Source of the DNA: Prevotella sp.
GTDB taxonomy: Bacteria; Bacteroidota; Bacteroidia; Bacteroidales; Bacteroidaceae
NCBI GenBank assembly: GCA_024681875.1
Contig: JAILAA010000171.1
Location: 1-5,886 of the forward strand
Length of the DNA stretch: 5,886 nt
Reading direction: 5' to 3'
In this document: piece by piece, positions 1-5,551 of the stretch
How positions within the stretch are numbered: the stretch's first letter is position 1
Layout of the letters: the number at the start of each line of letters is the position of its first letter
The notes under the pieces: model-generated
The model's database searches: none
What the model was told of the DNA's origin: nothing
What the model saw: only the letters and a program-made list of their open reading frames with translations
Made by a program: the position numbers and the translations under genes

Positions 1-887
1 TCGGTCTCCGGCACACCGCGTGCCAGTTTCGGTTTTGCCCACGCCAGGTAGGCTGTAATCTCCTTTTTCAGCGCCTGAAGCACGGGCAGGTATTCAGCGT
101 GTACGCCGTGGGGCGCCAACTCCACGATGTTGCCCGGCTCGTAGGGGTGTGTTTTGTAGTAGGCGGCATCGAAGGCCTTCTCGTCCCATCCGAGGATGGT
201 CTCGAGGTCCTTGATACAGCCGGGACCCGACTTCGCCTTCTCGTAGGTCTTGCCGTCGTAGCCCACACCCGTCTTGGCGTCAGGCTTGGCAGGATCCCAC
301 ACCAGATATGGCATCACACTCTGGAAGATACCGCCCGACACCAGGGTATTGCCGCCAATCTCCGCGTTCTTCTCGATCACCAGCACCGTGTTGCCCTGTT
401 GCGCTGCCTCAGCAGCTGCAGCCAATCCGGCACCTCCTGCACCTACTATCACCACATCCCATGTGCCTTCCACGGGCGTCTGTTCCGCCTTGGGCAGACT
501 GGCGGCCTTAAACCGCTCACCGTCAGACACCTTCGCCATATTGGCTGCTTCCGTAACGGCTGCCATTAGCCCCCGGCTCGACACCGTGGCGCCAGTCATC
601 GCGTCGATGCCGGTACCGTTGGCCTTGATGATCTGGGGAATTAGCTCGTCGAACACGATGTCGCCGATATGGGGCGTCTCGTGCTGCTCCAGCACCTGGA
701 TATCCGTGACACACGAGTCGCTGAATGTCACACTCAGGCGGATTTCGCCGTTATGCCCCTGTGCAGTCACCTCGTATGTCCCTGCCACGAACGACAGCCG
801 TTCCGACTTTTTCTGGCTGCAGCCAACAAAGAGTATTGCCACAACCACAATCCAGGTCTTGCTAGTCTTCATTTGTCTTGTACGCAT
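1..887 (-). CDS. Lipid-anchored FMN/FAD-binding reductase of the fumarate/urocanate reductase type (3' end outside window)
   Basis: About 295 codons are visible and the reading frame is still open at the left edge. Numbering from the internal ATG at 872, residues 1-18 form a lipoprotein signal peptide ending LFVGC, with Cys18 as the lipid site. Residues about 30-114 look like an FMN-binding domain with the ApbE-type flavinylation motif DAMTGAT at 90-96; Thr96 would carry covalent FMN. Residues 139-181 are an FAD Rossmann start: VVIVGAGGAGLAA with G144/G146/G149, then VIEKNAEIGGNT and SGG. In known families this order (FMN domain, then FAD reductase domain) belongs to extracytoplasmic fumarate, urocanate and related enoate reductases. 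The substrate-binding part is missing, so the substrate cannot be named. Two in-frame ATGs (887, 872) are possible starts; an in-frame TAA lies shortly upstream, and neither has a Shine-Dalgarno sequence. The lipid anchor implies work outside the cytoplasm, perhaps anaerobic respiration or flavin-based electron transfer. Confidence 0.85.
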   Translation of the reverse strand, partial: MRTRQMKTSKTWIVVVAILFVGCSQKKSERLSFVAGTYEVTAQGHNGEIRLSVTFSDSCVTDIQVLEQHETPHIGDIVFDELIPQIIKANGTGIDAMTGATVSSRGLMAAVTEAANMAKVSDGERFKAASLPKAEQTPVEGTWDVVIVGAGGAGLAAAAEAAQQGNTVLVIEKNAEIGGNTLVSGGIFQSVMPYLVWDPAKPDAKTGVGYDGKTYEKAKSGPGCIKDLETILGWDEKAFDAAYYKTHPYEPGNIVELAPHGVHAEYLPVLQALKKEITAYLAWAKPKLARGVPET

Positions 888-974
888 GAGATTGTTTGCA
901 TTTTGTTAGTGGGGGTTAGCCATGCCATTACTTCTTCGCATGTGCGCTGCTTGTATTTTCAAAGTAACCTGGCC

Positions 975-1931
975 TTACCAAAAGCCGATGTCGTCGCTTA
1001 AGTCATTGCCCTCTGTCTCGGTGGGAACATCCACTTTCTTCATCTCGAAGGTGGCGGTGTAGGTGGTGCCGTCGGCGTTCTGGCGCAGGGCCTTCCACTT
1101 CATCACACCGTCCTCGATGGATTCAATTTCCCACCACTCGCGGTGCTCCTCATTGCCGGCGCCCTCGTTCTTCCAGCGGGTGCAGAGCAGATTGCCTGCT
1201 ACGAAATACTCAGCGTAGTCGTCGTCGCTTATCTGCCACTGGCCGTCCACTTTGTGGAAGTAGTTGAAGGAGCCGTCCGTCATGTATTCCCATCGGTGGT
1301 TCTCACCGTCGTCGAACTCTGAGCCCTCTTCACCAGTGCTATGACCCTCCCACATGCCGATGATGTCGGTGCTGTAGTCGGCGGTGACTTTGACGAAGCG
1401 GAGAGTCATTTCTGCGGAAAATGTCACTTCACCGTTCTTTGTCATGGTCAGCTTGCGTTTTGTGGTGAACTCGTTGTCATTGATGTTGGTAATTTCGTTT
1501 TCGTCCAGAATCGTCGTGACCTCGTCGGGATGGCCGGTGATGGTGACCATGTTGCCATTGATGGCAACTTCCGACTCCAGATTGTCAACCCATGATGAAG
1601 GCATTCCAGGCTTTGCAGCAATCGATAAACTGACGAAGACTTTGGTGGCAGAGGTGAAGTTGAACACCTGTTTCTGGTTGGTTGTCTCGGGTTGGCCGTT
1701 TCTTTCGGCAATCATCCACCTGCCGATAATCTTCTCGGCCACATTGAGGTCGGGCTCAACGGGATTAACGGGGTTGTCGTCGTTTGACGAACACGACGTG
1801 AACACACTTGCGCCGCAAATCAGGATGGCAGCGAAGGCTGCGATTGAGCGAGCACATAACGAGCTTGCTCGTTTTGTCGAGCGAGAGCAGGCTCGACAGG
1901 ATGTCAACATCCAATTCATAATCTTTCTCAT
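975..1931 (-). CDS. Lipoprotein with two lipocalin-like modules and an extended signal peptide
   Basis: 318 residues. The signal region is unusually long: Cys47 follows ILICGASVFTS, and residues 10-33 are encoded by a hairpin-rich insert absent from the otherwise matching signal peptide of the gene at 4947-5537. After Cys47 comes SSNDD, acidic like Bacteroidetes lipoprotein surface-export signals, then a Pro/Asn linker. Two modules follow, each opening with a lipocalin-type GxW motif: IIGRW at 68-72 and IIGMW at 190-194. The second continues as HRWEYMTDGSF (212-222), EYFVAGNLLCTRW (241-253) and EWWEIESIEDGVMKW (265-279), and is duplicated in the fragment at 2293-2607. The acidic tail ends in SDDIGFW. 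Lipocalin-like lipoproteins are common in Bacteroidales and their ligands are mostly unknown; no function is claimed. The start is 28 nt past the stop of the small ORF upstream, so co-transcription is possible. Confidence 0.85.
   Translation of the reverse strand: MRKIMNWMLTSCRACSRSTKRASSLCARSIAAFAAILICGASVFTSCSSNDDNPVNPVEPDLNVAEKIIGRWMIAERNGQPETTNQKQVFNFTSATKVFVSLSIAAKPGMPSSWVDNLESEVAINGNMVTITGHPDEVTTILDENEITNINDNEFTTKRKLTMTKNGEVTFSAEMTLRFVKVTADYSTDIIGMWEGHSTGEEGSEFDDGENHRWEYMTDGSFNYFHKVDGQWQISDDDYAEYFVAGNLLCTRWKNEGAGNEEHREWWEIESIEDGVMKWKALRQNADGTTYTATFEMKKVDVPTETEGNDLSDDIGFW
1833..1904. repeat. 72-bp hairpin-rich insert in a signal-peptide coding region
   Basis: Aligning the two lipoprotein signal-peptide regions of this window shows matching flanks (1789-1832 with 5467-5510, 38/44 identical; 1905-1931 with 5511-5537, 21/27 identical) and exactly 72 extra bases here. 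The extra DNA and its borders form tandem hairpins: GCAGC/GCTGC (1828-1841), AACGAGC/GCTCGTT with a 2-nt loop (1858-1873), TGTCGAGC/GCTCGACA with an 8-nt loop (1875-1898), and GGATGT/ACATCC at the border (1899-1912). The length is a multiple of three and contains no stop in the gene's frame. It resembles REP-type palindromic repeats; the family is inferred, since only one copy is present here. Confidence 0.75.
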
Positions 1932-1959
1932 AATCGTTTATATATAAAATAGGTTATAC

Positions 1960-2277
1960 TTATTTCACTACCTGTTTCTTACCACGATGGATATACACGC
2001 CCTTCTTCGCGGGTTTGCCGCTAAGTTGGCGGCCGTTGAGGTCGAACCAGCGCTCGGTGCCGTCGAGGTTGATGGTGTGGATCACGGGAGCGATAGCCGT
2101 AGCCTCGCCGTCGTTGTCGCCCTGATAGCTTTCGGGAGCAGGCAGGCTGCGGTCTTCCTCTTCCTCACCGTTAGCGTCGAGCTGATACTTCGTTGTCAGC
2201 TTGTCGACGGTCATCAGGTCGGTGGCACAGAAGGCGCAGAGGTGCCTGACCCTTCTGCGCCATAATTTTTGTTTCAT
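1960..2277 (-). CDS. Short ORF ending in a secreted-protein C-terminal tail; probable gene remnant
   Basis: 105 codons. The last 30 or so residues (WFDLNGRQLSGKP, KKGVYIHRGKKQVVK) match a tail that ends many large secreted or surface proteins of Prevotella and relatives, where it sits at the extreme C-terminus of long precursors. Here it is preceded by only about 75 residues, with an acidic stretch (GEEEED, residues 37-42) and no signal peptide. The first 20 residues are basic and Cys/Trp-rich and are largely encoded by the hairpin at 2223-2262, so they look like translated repeat rather than evolved protein. The most likely reading is the 3' end of a lost larger gene, now with an accidental start. 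The frame is the same as that of the lipocalin fragment just upstream, separated by one TAA. It may be translated, but a function is not supported. Confidence 0.45.
   Translation of the reverse strand: MKQKLWRRRVRHLCAFCATDLMTVDKLTTKYQLDANGEEEEDRSLPAPESYQGDNDGEATAIAPVIHTINLDGTERWFDLNGRQLSGKPAKKGVYIHRGKKQVVK
2223..2262. repeat. Palindromic repeat with 12-bp arms
   Basis: TGGCACAGAAGG (2223-2234) pairs with CCTTCTGCGCCA (2251-2262) with one mismatch (a wobble pair in RNA) around a 16-nt loop. The loop side contains CCTGACCC (2245-2252), the reverse complement of GGGTCAGG at 2605-2612 in the other repeat. It overlaps the first codons of the small ORF at 1960-2277. It looks REP-like; the link to a transposase family is inference. 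Confidence 0.6.
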
Positions 2278-2292
2278 GAGAGAATTTTTTTT

Positions 2293-2607
2293 TTATTCTG
2301 TTACTTTCTTCATCTCGAAGGTGGCGGTGTAGGTGGTGCCGTCGGCATTCTGGCGCAGGGCCGTCCACTTCATCACGCCATTCTCGATGGATTCAATCTC
2401 CCACCACTCGCGCAACTCTTTACCATCGTTAATCCAGCGGCTGCAGAGCAGGCGGCCAGCCACGAAGTACTCGTTCAGCGTATTGGCACTGGGCACCCAG
2501 TTGTCGCCGTCTTTTACATAATATACATAGGTACCATCAGTTTTGAACTCCCAACGGTGCTGCAGTCCGTCGCCGTATGTATCCTGCTCGCTGGTGTCAC
2601 TTTGGGG
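2293..2607 (-). pseudogene. 5'-truncated lipocalin-like lipoprotein gene fragment
   Basis: The open frame between TGA (2608-2610) and TAA (2293-2295) encodes the equivalent of residues about 200-300 of the 318-residue lipoprotein at 975-1931. Shared landmarks are HRWEFKTDGTYVYY, EYFVAGRLLCSRW, EWWEIESIENGVMKW and ALRQNADGTTYTATFEMKK. The end nearest the stop is about 95% identical in DNA over 110 bp to the intact gene; similarity falls off toward the 5' end and stops near 2594, exactly where the palindromic repeat starts. There is no ATG start, signal peptide or first module; a GTG at 2496 is the only near-start and sits mid-domain. It is therefore read as the remnant of a tandem paralogue cut off by, or fused to, the repeat. 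Confidence 0.75.
2303..2412. repeat. 110-bp direct repeat of 1033-1142
   Basis: Bases 2303-2412 align without gaps to 1033-1142, with 6 mismatches (104/110). Both copies encode the same C-terminal stretch of the lipocalin-like module, from EWWEIESIE to FEMKK. Outside this block the two copies diverge and need small indels. It arose by tandem duplication or by later gene conversion between the paralogues. Confidence 0.85.
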
Positions 2608-2651
2608 TCAGGACCATCTGTGACACAAAGTGTCCTGCCCCCGGTGTGACA
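2595..2651. repeat. Compound palindromic repeat with GGGGTCAGGAC/GTCCTGCCCC arms
   Basis: GGGGTCAGGAC (2604-2614) pairs with GTCCTGCCCC (2632-2641) with one bulged base. TGTCAC (2595-2600) is complementary to GTGACA (2620-2625), and TGTGACA occurs twice (2619-2625, 2645-2651). It lies between the stop of the 724-residue lipoprotein gene (2658) and the point where the lipocalin fragment loses homology. The pattern resembles REP-type repeats mobilised by Y1 (RAYT) transposases, but no such gene is in the window. It could also form a hairpin at the 3' end of the upstream transcript. Confidence 0.65.
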
Positions 2652-2657
2652 TGATCC

Positions 2658-4832
2658 TTATTTCTTACTTACCTTGTAAGTAAATGTGATTGGATTATCC
2701 TTCAGCTTTTCCTTCAACTTCTTATCACTGGGGAACCACTTGACGGTGAATTCATCTATGCCCAGCAATGACGCTCTGTAATTTATCTTGTCGCGTATGT
2801 CTTCGTCTTTTTTCAGTATTCGTGTGGCTACACCCACATTATACTTAATGACCTCAAGACCGTCATCCGCTGATTCTGCCACATAGAATTTATTAGAGAA
2901 CATGGTTGGATTGATGATTTCCTGCAAATCCGCAATAAAATCTTTCAACGCACCCTTTTGGAGGTCTTCGCCATAGACTCGGACGTCGCTGGCCCATTCC
3001 TTCTTGAAGCGGCGGGGCGGTGTCAAATGGAACCCGTCCATATCTTCATAGGCAATTGTAGCACAAGTGCTATGATTTTTTTGGAAGTTTAAATATAGAG
3101 CTTTTGTATAGTCACGAATATACCACCCCAATGTATATGACCCCGAAGGCTTCTTTACCGACCAACAAACCTTGTTCTCGATATCGATGTCGTTGGTTAG
3201 GATATCGGCAGCCATTTCATGCCAGCCCTTGTCCCAAATAACCTTAGGAGTATGGCCTTCTTTGTAAGTCCATGTCACTTCATTGCCGTGGGTATTCTTC
3301 ACGATGGCCAGGTCTTTGCTGACATGCGACGTACTCATGGTGAAGGACGTTGAGTGTGATGTGGTATTGGTATTCGTATAGCTAAAATTGAAGCTGACAT
3401 TGCCTCCTCCTGTCGGATTGGGACCACTCTGACCACCGTTAGCACCAAAGCTACCACCAAAACTCCAACCTTCTGTATGAGAGGTGCCGTCGGTGGTGCC
3501 GATGGCGATGATCTCAGTAGTTTGGCTGTTATCGGTGCTAGGCAAGCTCTTCTCCAGCTGAATCTCACCATTGCCTTCCAGTTCCATTGCATGAGTAGAT
3601 TCACTGAGCCAATTACCATAAAAGTAAACATAGGCGCGATCATTTCTACCTCCAAGATAAAATTGTTTAATCGTATTGGTATTGGGGTATTTGCTCCACA
3701 TCCAATCCTCTTTTTTATAGGGTCCCCAATAGAGTGTGTTACCTTTATTCGAGTCTTGACCGCCCATACGGATATGGTGGTTTTCCTCTACATAGTAGAA
3801 ATCGCGGTTGCTGGCAAAGTCATGGACGCTCCACGAACGGATGGTAGTGTTGGACACGTTAGCACGACCGAATTCCTGGCCTTGATCATCACAACCCCAA
3901 AGATGACCGGGAAGGGTAAACTCGTTAGTGCGTGACAGCATAGAGTTAATCACCTGATCGGCATCGGCTCTGGTGAGTGCCCTTGCTGCTGCCGGCTGCT
4001 GGCTCTCTGCCTTCTCCTGCTCCTTGGTGTTCAGCCACAAGGCAGCGCCGTCGGCCATACGGCCATAGTGATAAGGATTCTGTAAGTTCTTCACCTTGTG
4101 TTCCACGGGTTCCGACTCCTGCCCGTTGTCGTCTTCCAATTTGCTGAAAACAATCCTTTCCTCGTTGTAAGGGGGAATTAGATAGCTGGCATTGATGGAC
4201 ATAATCAGGAGTTCGTCAATCACAGCATTCGGATCGTCATCTTCGGCTCTGGTCAGCGCATGTGCATTGTTGACACTGCGCACCAGTTGGCTGTCTTCGA
4301 GGCTGCGTGTATCAGCGAGCGCCCCTTCAGGCATCTCCACACCCATATCTTTCAGCACCTCATCCTGAATCTCCCCGGCCTTTCCCTCTAAGCCCAGCAC
4401 GAAGGCCAGCGCAACGCCGAGCGTGGGGCGCTGAAGGGCGATGTATCCGCCATTAAGGTAAATAAGGGCCAACTGGTAAAAATCATCTTCTGATAACGTC
4501 CGTGCCGCATTGTCGTCCAGCAACACGAGCTTCGTGTTGTCGCCGATGGCGTTGGTGGTCTGCGAAAGGCGCTTAATCAGCGCTGCGCCCACCGAATTTT
4601 CATCGATTTGGGCCAGTACAGCGGTAGGCATGTCGTAGGTGACCTTCACCTCCATCTGGTCGGTGGTGGGCTCTACATAAGGTTCTGTCACTTCTCCCCC
4701 TGGTTGGGGTGTGGGATCAACAGGGGTGTCGTTCTTATCGGAACAGGCTGTAAGTCCTGCCATCATCACAGCGGCGAACAGCATTGAAGTCATTGCAATT
4801 CCGGCAGTACGGAAATAGTTCTTTATATCCAT
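2658..4832 (-). CDS. Large lipoprotein with candidate leukocidin-like beta-barrel stem
   Basis: 724 residues from an ATG in an AT-rich leader. Residues 1-30 are a lipoprotein signal peptide (MLFAAVMMAGLTAC, lipid site Cys30), followed by SDKND, resembling a Bacteroidetes surface-export signal, and a Pro-rich linker to about 55. Residues 60-300 are mostly helical-looking, with a hydrophobic stretch at 119-149 and two ALTRA motifs (192, 285). Residues 300-445 are rich in aromatics and strand-like (YVYFYGNW at 401-408). Residues 446-508 alternate Gly/Ser/Thr/Asn with aromatic or hydrophobic residues (WSFGGSFG at 456-463, VSFNFSYTNTN at 479-489, STSFTMSTS at 494-502), as in the prestem of beta-pore-forming toxins, with strand-like WTYKEG and VCWSVKK segments after it. 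A role as a surface pore-forming or binding protein is inference; no catalytic motif is visible. The alternatives are a generic beta-rich adhesin or glycan-binding lipoprotein. The gene and lipoprotein calls are firm; the toxin-like fold is not. Confidence 0.8.
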   Translation of the reverse strand: MDIKNYFRTAGIAMTSMLFAAVMMAGLTACSDKNDTPVDPTPQPGGEVTEPYVEPTTDQMEVKVTYDMPTAVLAQIDENSVGAALIKRLSQTTNAIGDNTKLVLLDDNAARTLSEDDFYQLALIYLNGGYIALQRPTLGVALAFVLGLEGKAGEIQDEVLKDMGVEMPEGALADTRSLEDSQLVRSVNNAHALTRAEDDDPNAVIDELLIMSINASYLIPPYNEERIVFSKLEDDNGQESEPVEHKVKNLQNPYHYGRMADGAALWLNTKEQEKAESQQPAAARALTRADADQVINSMLSRTNEFTLPGHLWGCDDQGQEFGRANVSNTTIRSWSVHDFASNRDFYYVEENHHIRMGGQDSNKGNTLYWGPYKKEDWMWSKYPNTNTIKQFYLGGRNDRAYVYFYGNWLSESTHAMELEGNGEIQLEKSLPSTDNSQTTEIIAIGTTDGTSHTEGWSFGGSFGANGGQSGPNPTGGGNVSFNFSYTNTNTTSHSTSFTMSTSHVSKDLAIVKNTHGNEVTWTYKEGHTPKVIWDKGWHEMAADILTNDIDIENKVCWSVKKPSGSYTLGWYIRDYTKALYLNFQKNHSTCATIAYEDMDGFHLTPPRRFKKEWASDVRVYGEDLQKGALKDFIADLQEIINPTMFSNKFYVAESADDGLEVIKYNVGVATRILKKDEDIRDKINYRASLLGIDEFTVKWFPSDKKLKEKLKDNPITFTYKVSKK

Positions 4833-4888
4833 ATGTAAATAGTTAATAATTAATCCTTATTTTTATATACACTATCGCCGCAAATGAA

Positions 4889-4920
4889 TTGCCGCTGAGG
4901 GTTGACGCCCTCAGCGGCAA
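4889..4920. terminator. Perfect 13-bp hairpin between lipoprotein genes; possible terminator or RNA-stabilising stem
   Basis: TTGCCGCTGAGGG (4889-4901) is perfectly complementary to CCCTCAGCGGCAA (4908-4920) around a 6-nt loop. On the minus strand it begins 27 nt past the stop codon of the 196-residue lipoprotein gene. No U-tract follows directly on either strand, so strict intrinsic termination is uncertain; it may protect the upstream transcript's 3' end or reduce read-through to the next gene. Confidence 0.6.
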
Positions 4921-4946
4921 GTAGCGTCGGCAGGGGTGGTTAGCGA

Positions 4947-5537
4947 TTACCAGTCGATGCCGCTCTTTTCAGGGTGCATTCTGTTTTCCCTGCTGAGGGT
5001 AACCGTGCCGTCCTCAGCTACGCTGGCATGCAGCTCGCTATAGGAAAGCTTGACAGCATTCTCAAGATCTGCCTTCTCACCAACGCTGCCTTTTTCATTC
5101 CAATGGTCGGTGATTGTCTGGCTGTCGAGTTCATCGCCCTTGGCATTATAGGAGGTCACTGTATAAGACATTTCCCAGTTCAGCGAATATTCGCCTTTGT
5201 AAGACTCAAGCTCCTTTATGCCATAGTGCAGGCAGATGGCTTCCTGGACGGGGAAGGTGACAATGTCGTTGACGTTATAGGCTTCGTTGTATCCCTCAGA
5301 AAAGGTCAGCAGCTTGTTAATCTCTTTCACCTCGCCACCGCTCTTAATGGCATACTTGCCCTCAAAGAAGGTGTAATTGGTCTTCGGACTTGTGATTCTG
5401 TAAATCACCTGCACACGCGTACATTTTTTATTATCGACAGGTGGTGTAACCGGCTCGTCGGCTTGTGAACACGATGTGAATACACTTGCGCCACAGATCA
5501 GGATGGTGGCGAGCATCCAACTCATTATTTTTTTCAT
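4947..5537 (-). CDS. Lipoprotein of unknown function, 196 residues
   Basis: The signal peptide MKKIMSWMLATILICGASVF runs into TSC with lipid site Cys23. SQADE follows, acidic as in surface-exported Bacteroidetes lipoproteins, then a short Pro linker. The rest, residues 35-196, looks beta-rich with alternating patterns (VQVIYRI, YTFFEGKYAI, YSLNWEMSYTVTSY); no domain is recognised. It ends in SGIDW, an aromatic end like that of the 318-residue lipoprotein. ATG at 5537 is chosen over the in-frame TTG two codons upstream because MKK starts the normal signal peptide. The gene begins 14 nt after the stop of the outer-membrane barrel gene, so the two are very likely co-transcribed, and a hairpin follows its stop. 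A partner role with the barrel protein is possible but unproven. Confidence 0.85.
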   Translation of the reverse strand: MKKIMSWMLATILICGASVFTSCSQADEPVTPPVDNKKCTRVQVIYRITSPKTNYTFFEGKYAIKSGGEVKEINKLLTFSEGYNEAYNVNDIVTFPVQEAICLHYGIKELESYKGEYSLNWEMSYTVTSYNAKGDELDSQTITDHWNEKGSVGEKADLENAVKLSYSELHASVAEDGTVTLSRENRMHPEKSGIDW

Positions 5538-5551
5538 ATTCAATTGTTATA

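Noticed and set aside
274..909. Long plus-strand open frame opposite the flavin reductase
   Set aside because: It is antisense to a gene with clear FMN and FAD motifs and has no recognisable domain; it is a shadow frame.
960..967. Minus-strand TTACTTTG upstream of the flavin reductase as a Bacteroidetes -7 element (TAnnTTTG)
   Set aside because: One mismatch in the -7 element, and the only TTTG-like -33 candidate (979-983) is about 11 nt away instead of roughly 19-21.
1384..1947. Plus-strand open frame opposite the lipocalin-like lipoprotein
   Set aside because: Antisense to a well-supported lipoprotein gene; its composition follows from the opposite strand.
2281..2299. T10 run flanked by AGAAT/ATTCT as a terminator
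   Set aside because: The stem is only 5 bp and AT-only with the T run as its loop; not a terminator structure.
2293..2496. A separate 67-residue gene starting at GTG 2496
   Set aside because: Homology to the lipocalin-like module continues upstream of the GTG to about 2594, so the GTG is mid-domain in a truncated gene.
1833..2651. CRISPR array or complete insertion sequence
   Set aside because: The repeats are not regularly spaced and not identical, and no transposase or cas gene is present.
3477..3935. Plus-strand open frame within the 724-residue lipoprotein gene
   Set aside because: Hydrophobic stretches arise as the complement of the minus-strand codons; no start context or family resemblance.
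4861..4884. Promoter for the 724-residue lipoprotein gene (TTTG at 4881-4884 on the minus strand)
   Set aside because: No TAnnTTTG at the right distance, only AT-rich sequence; not strong enough to annotate.
5538..5543. TTG start two codons upstream of the 196-residue lipoprotein
   Set aside because: The ATG at 5537 gives a standard MKK signal peptide; there is no evidence for use of the TTG.
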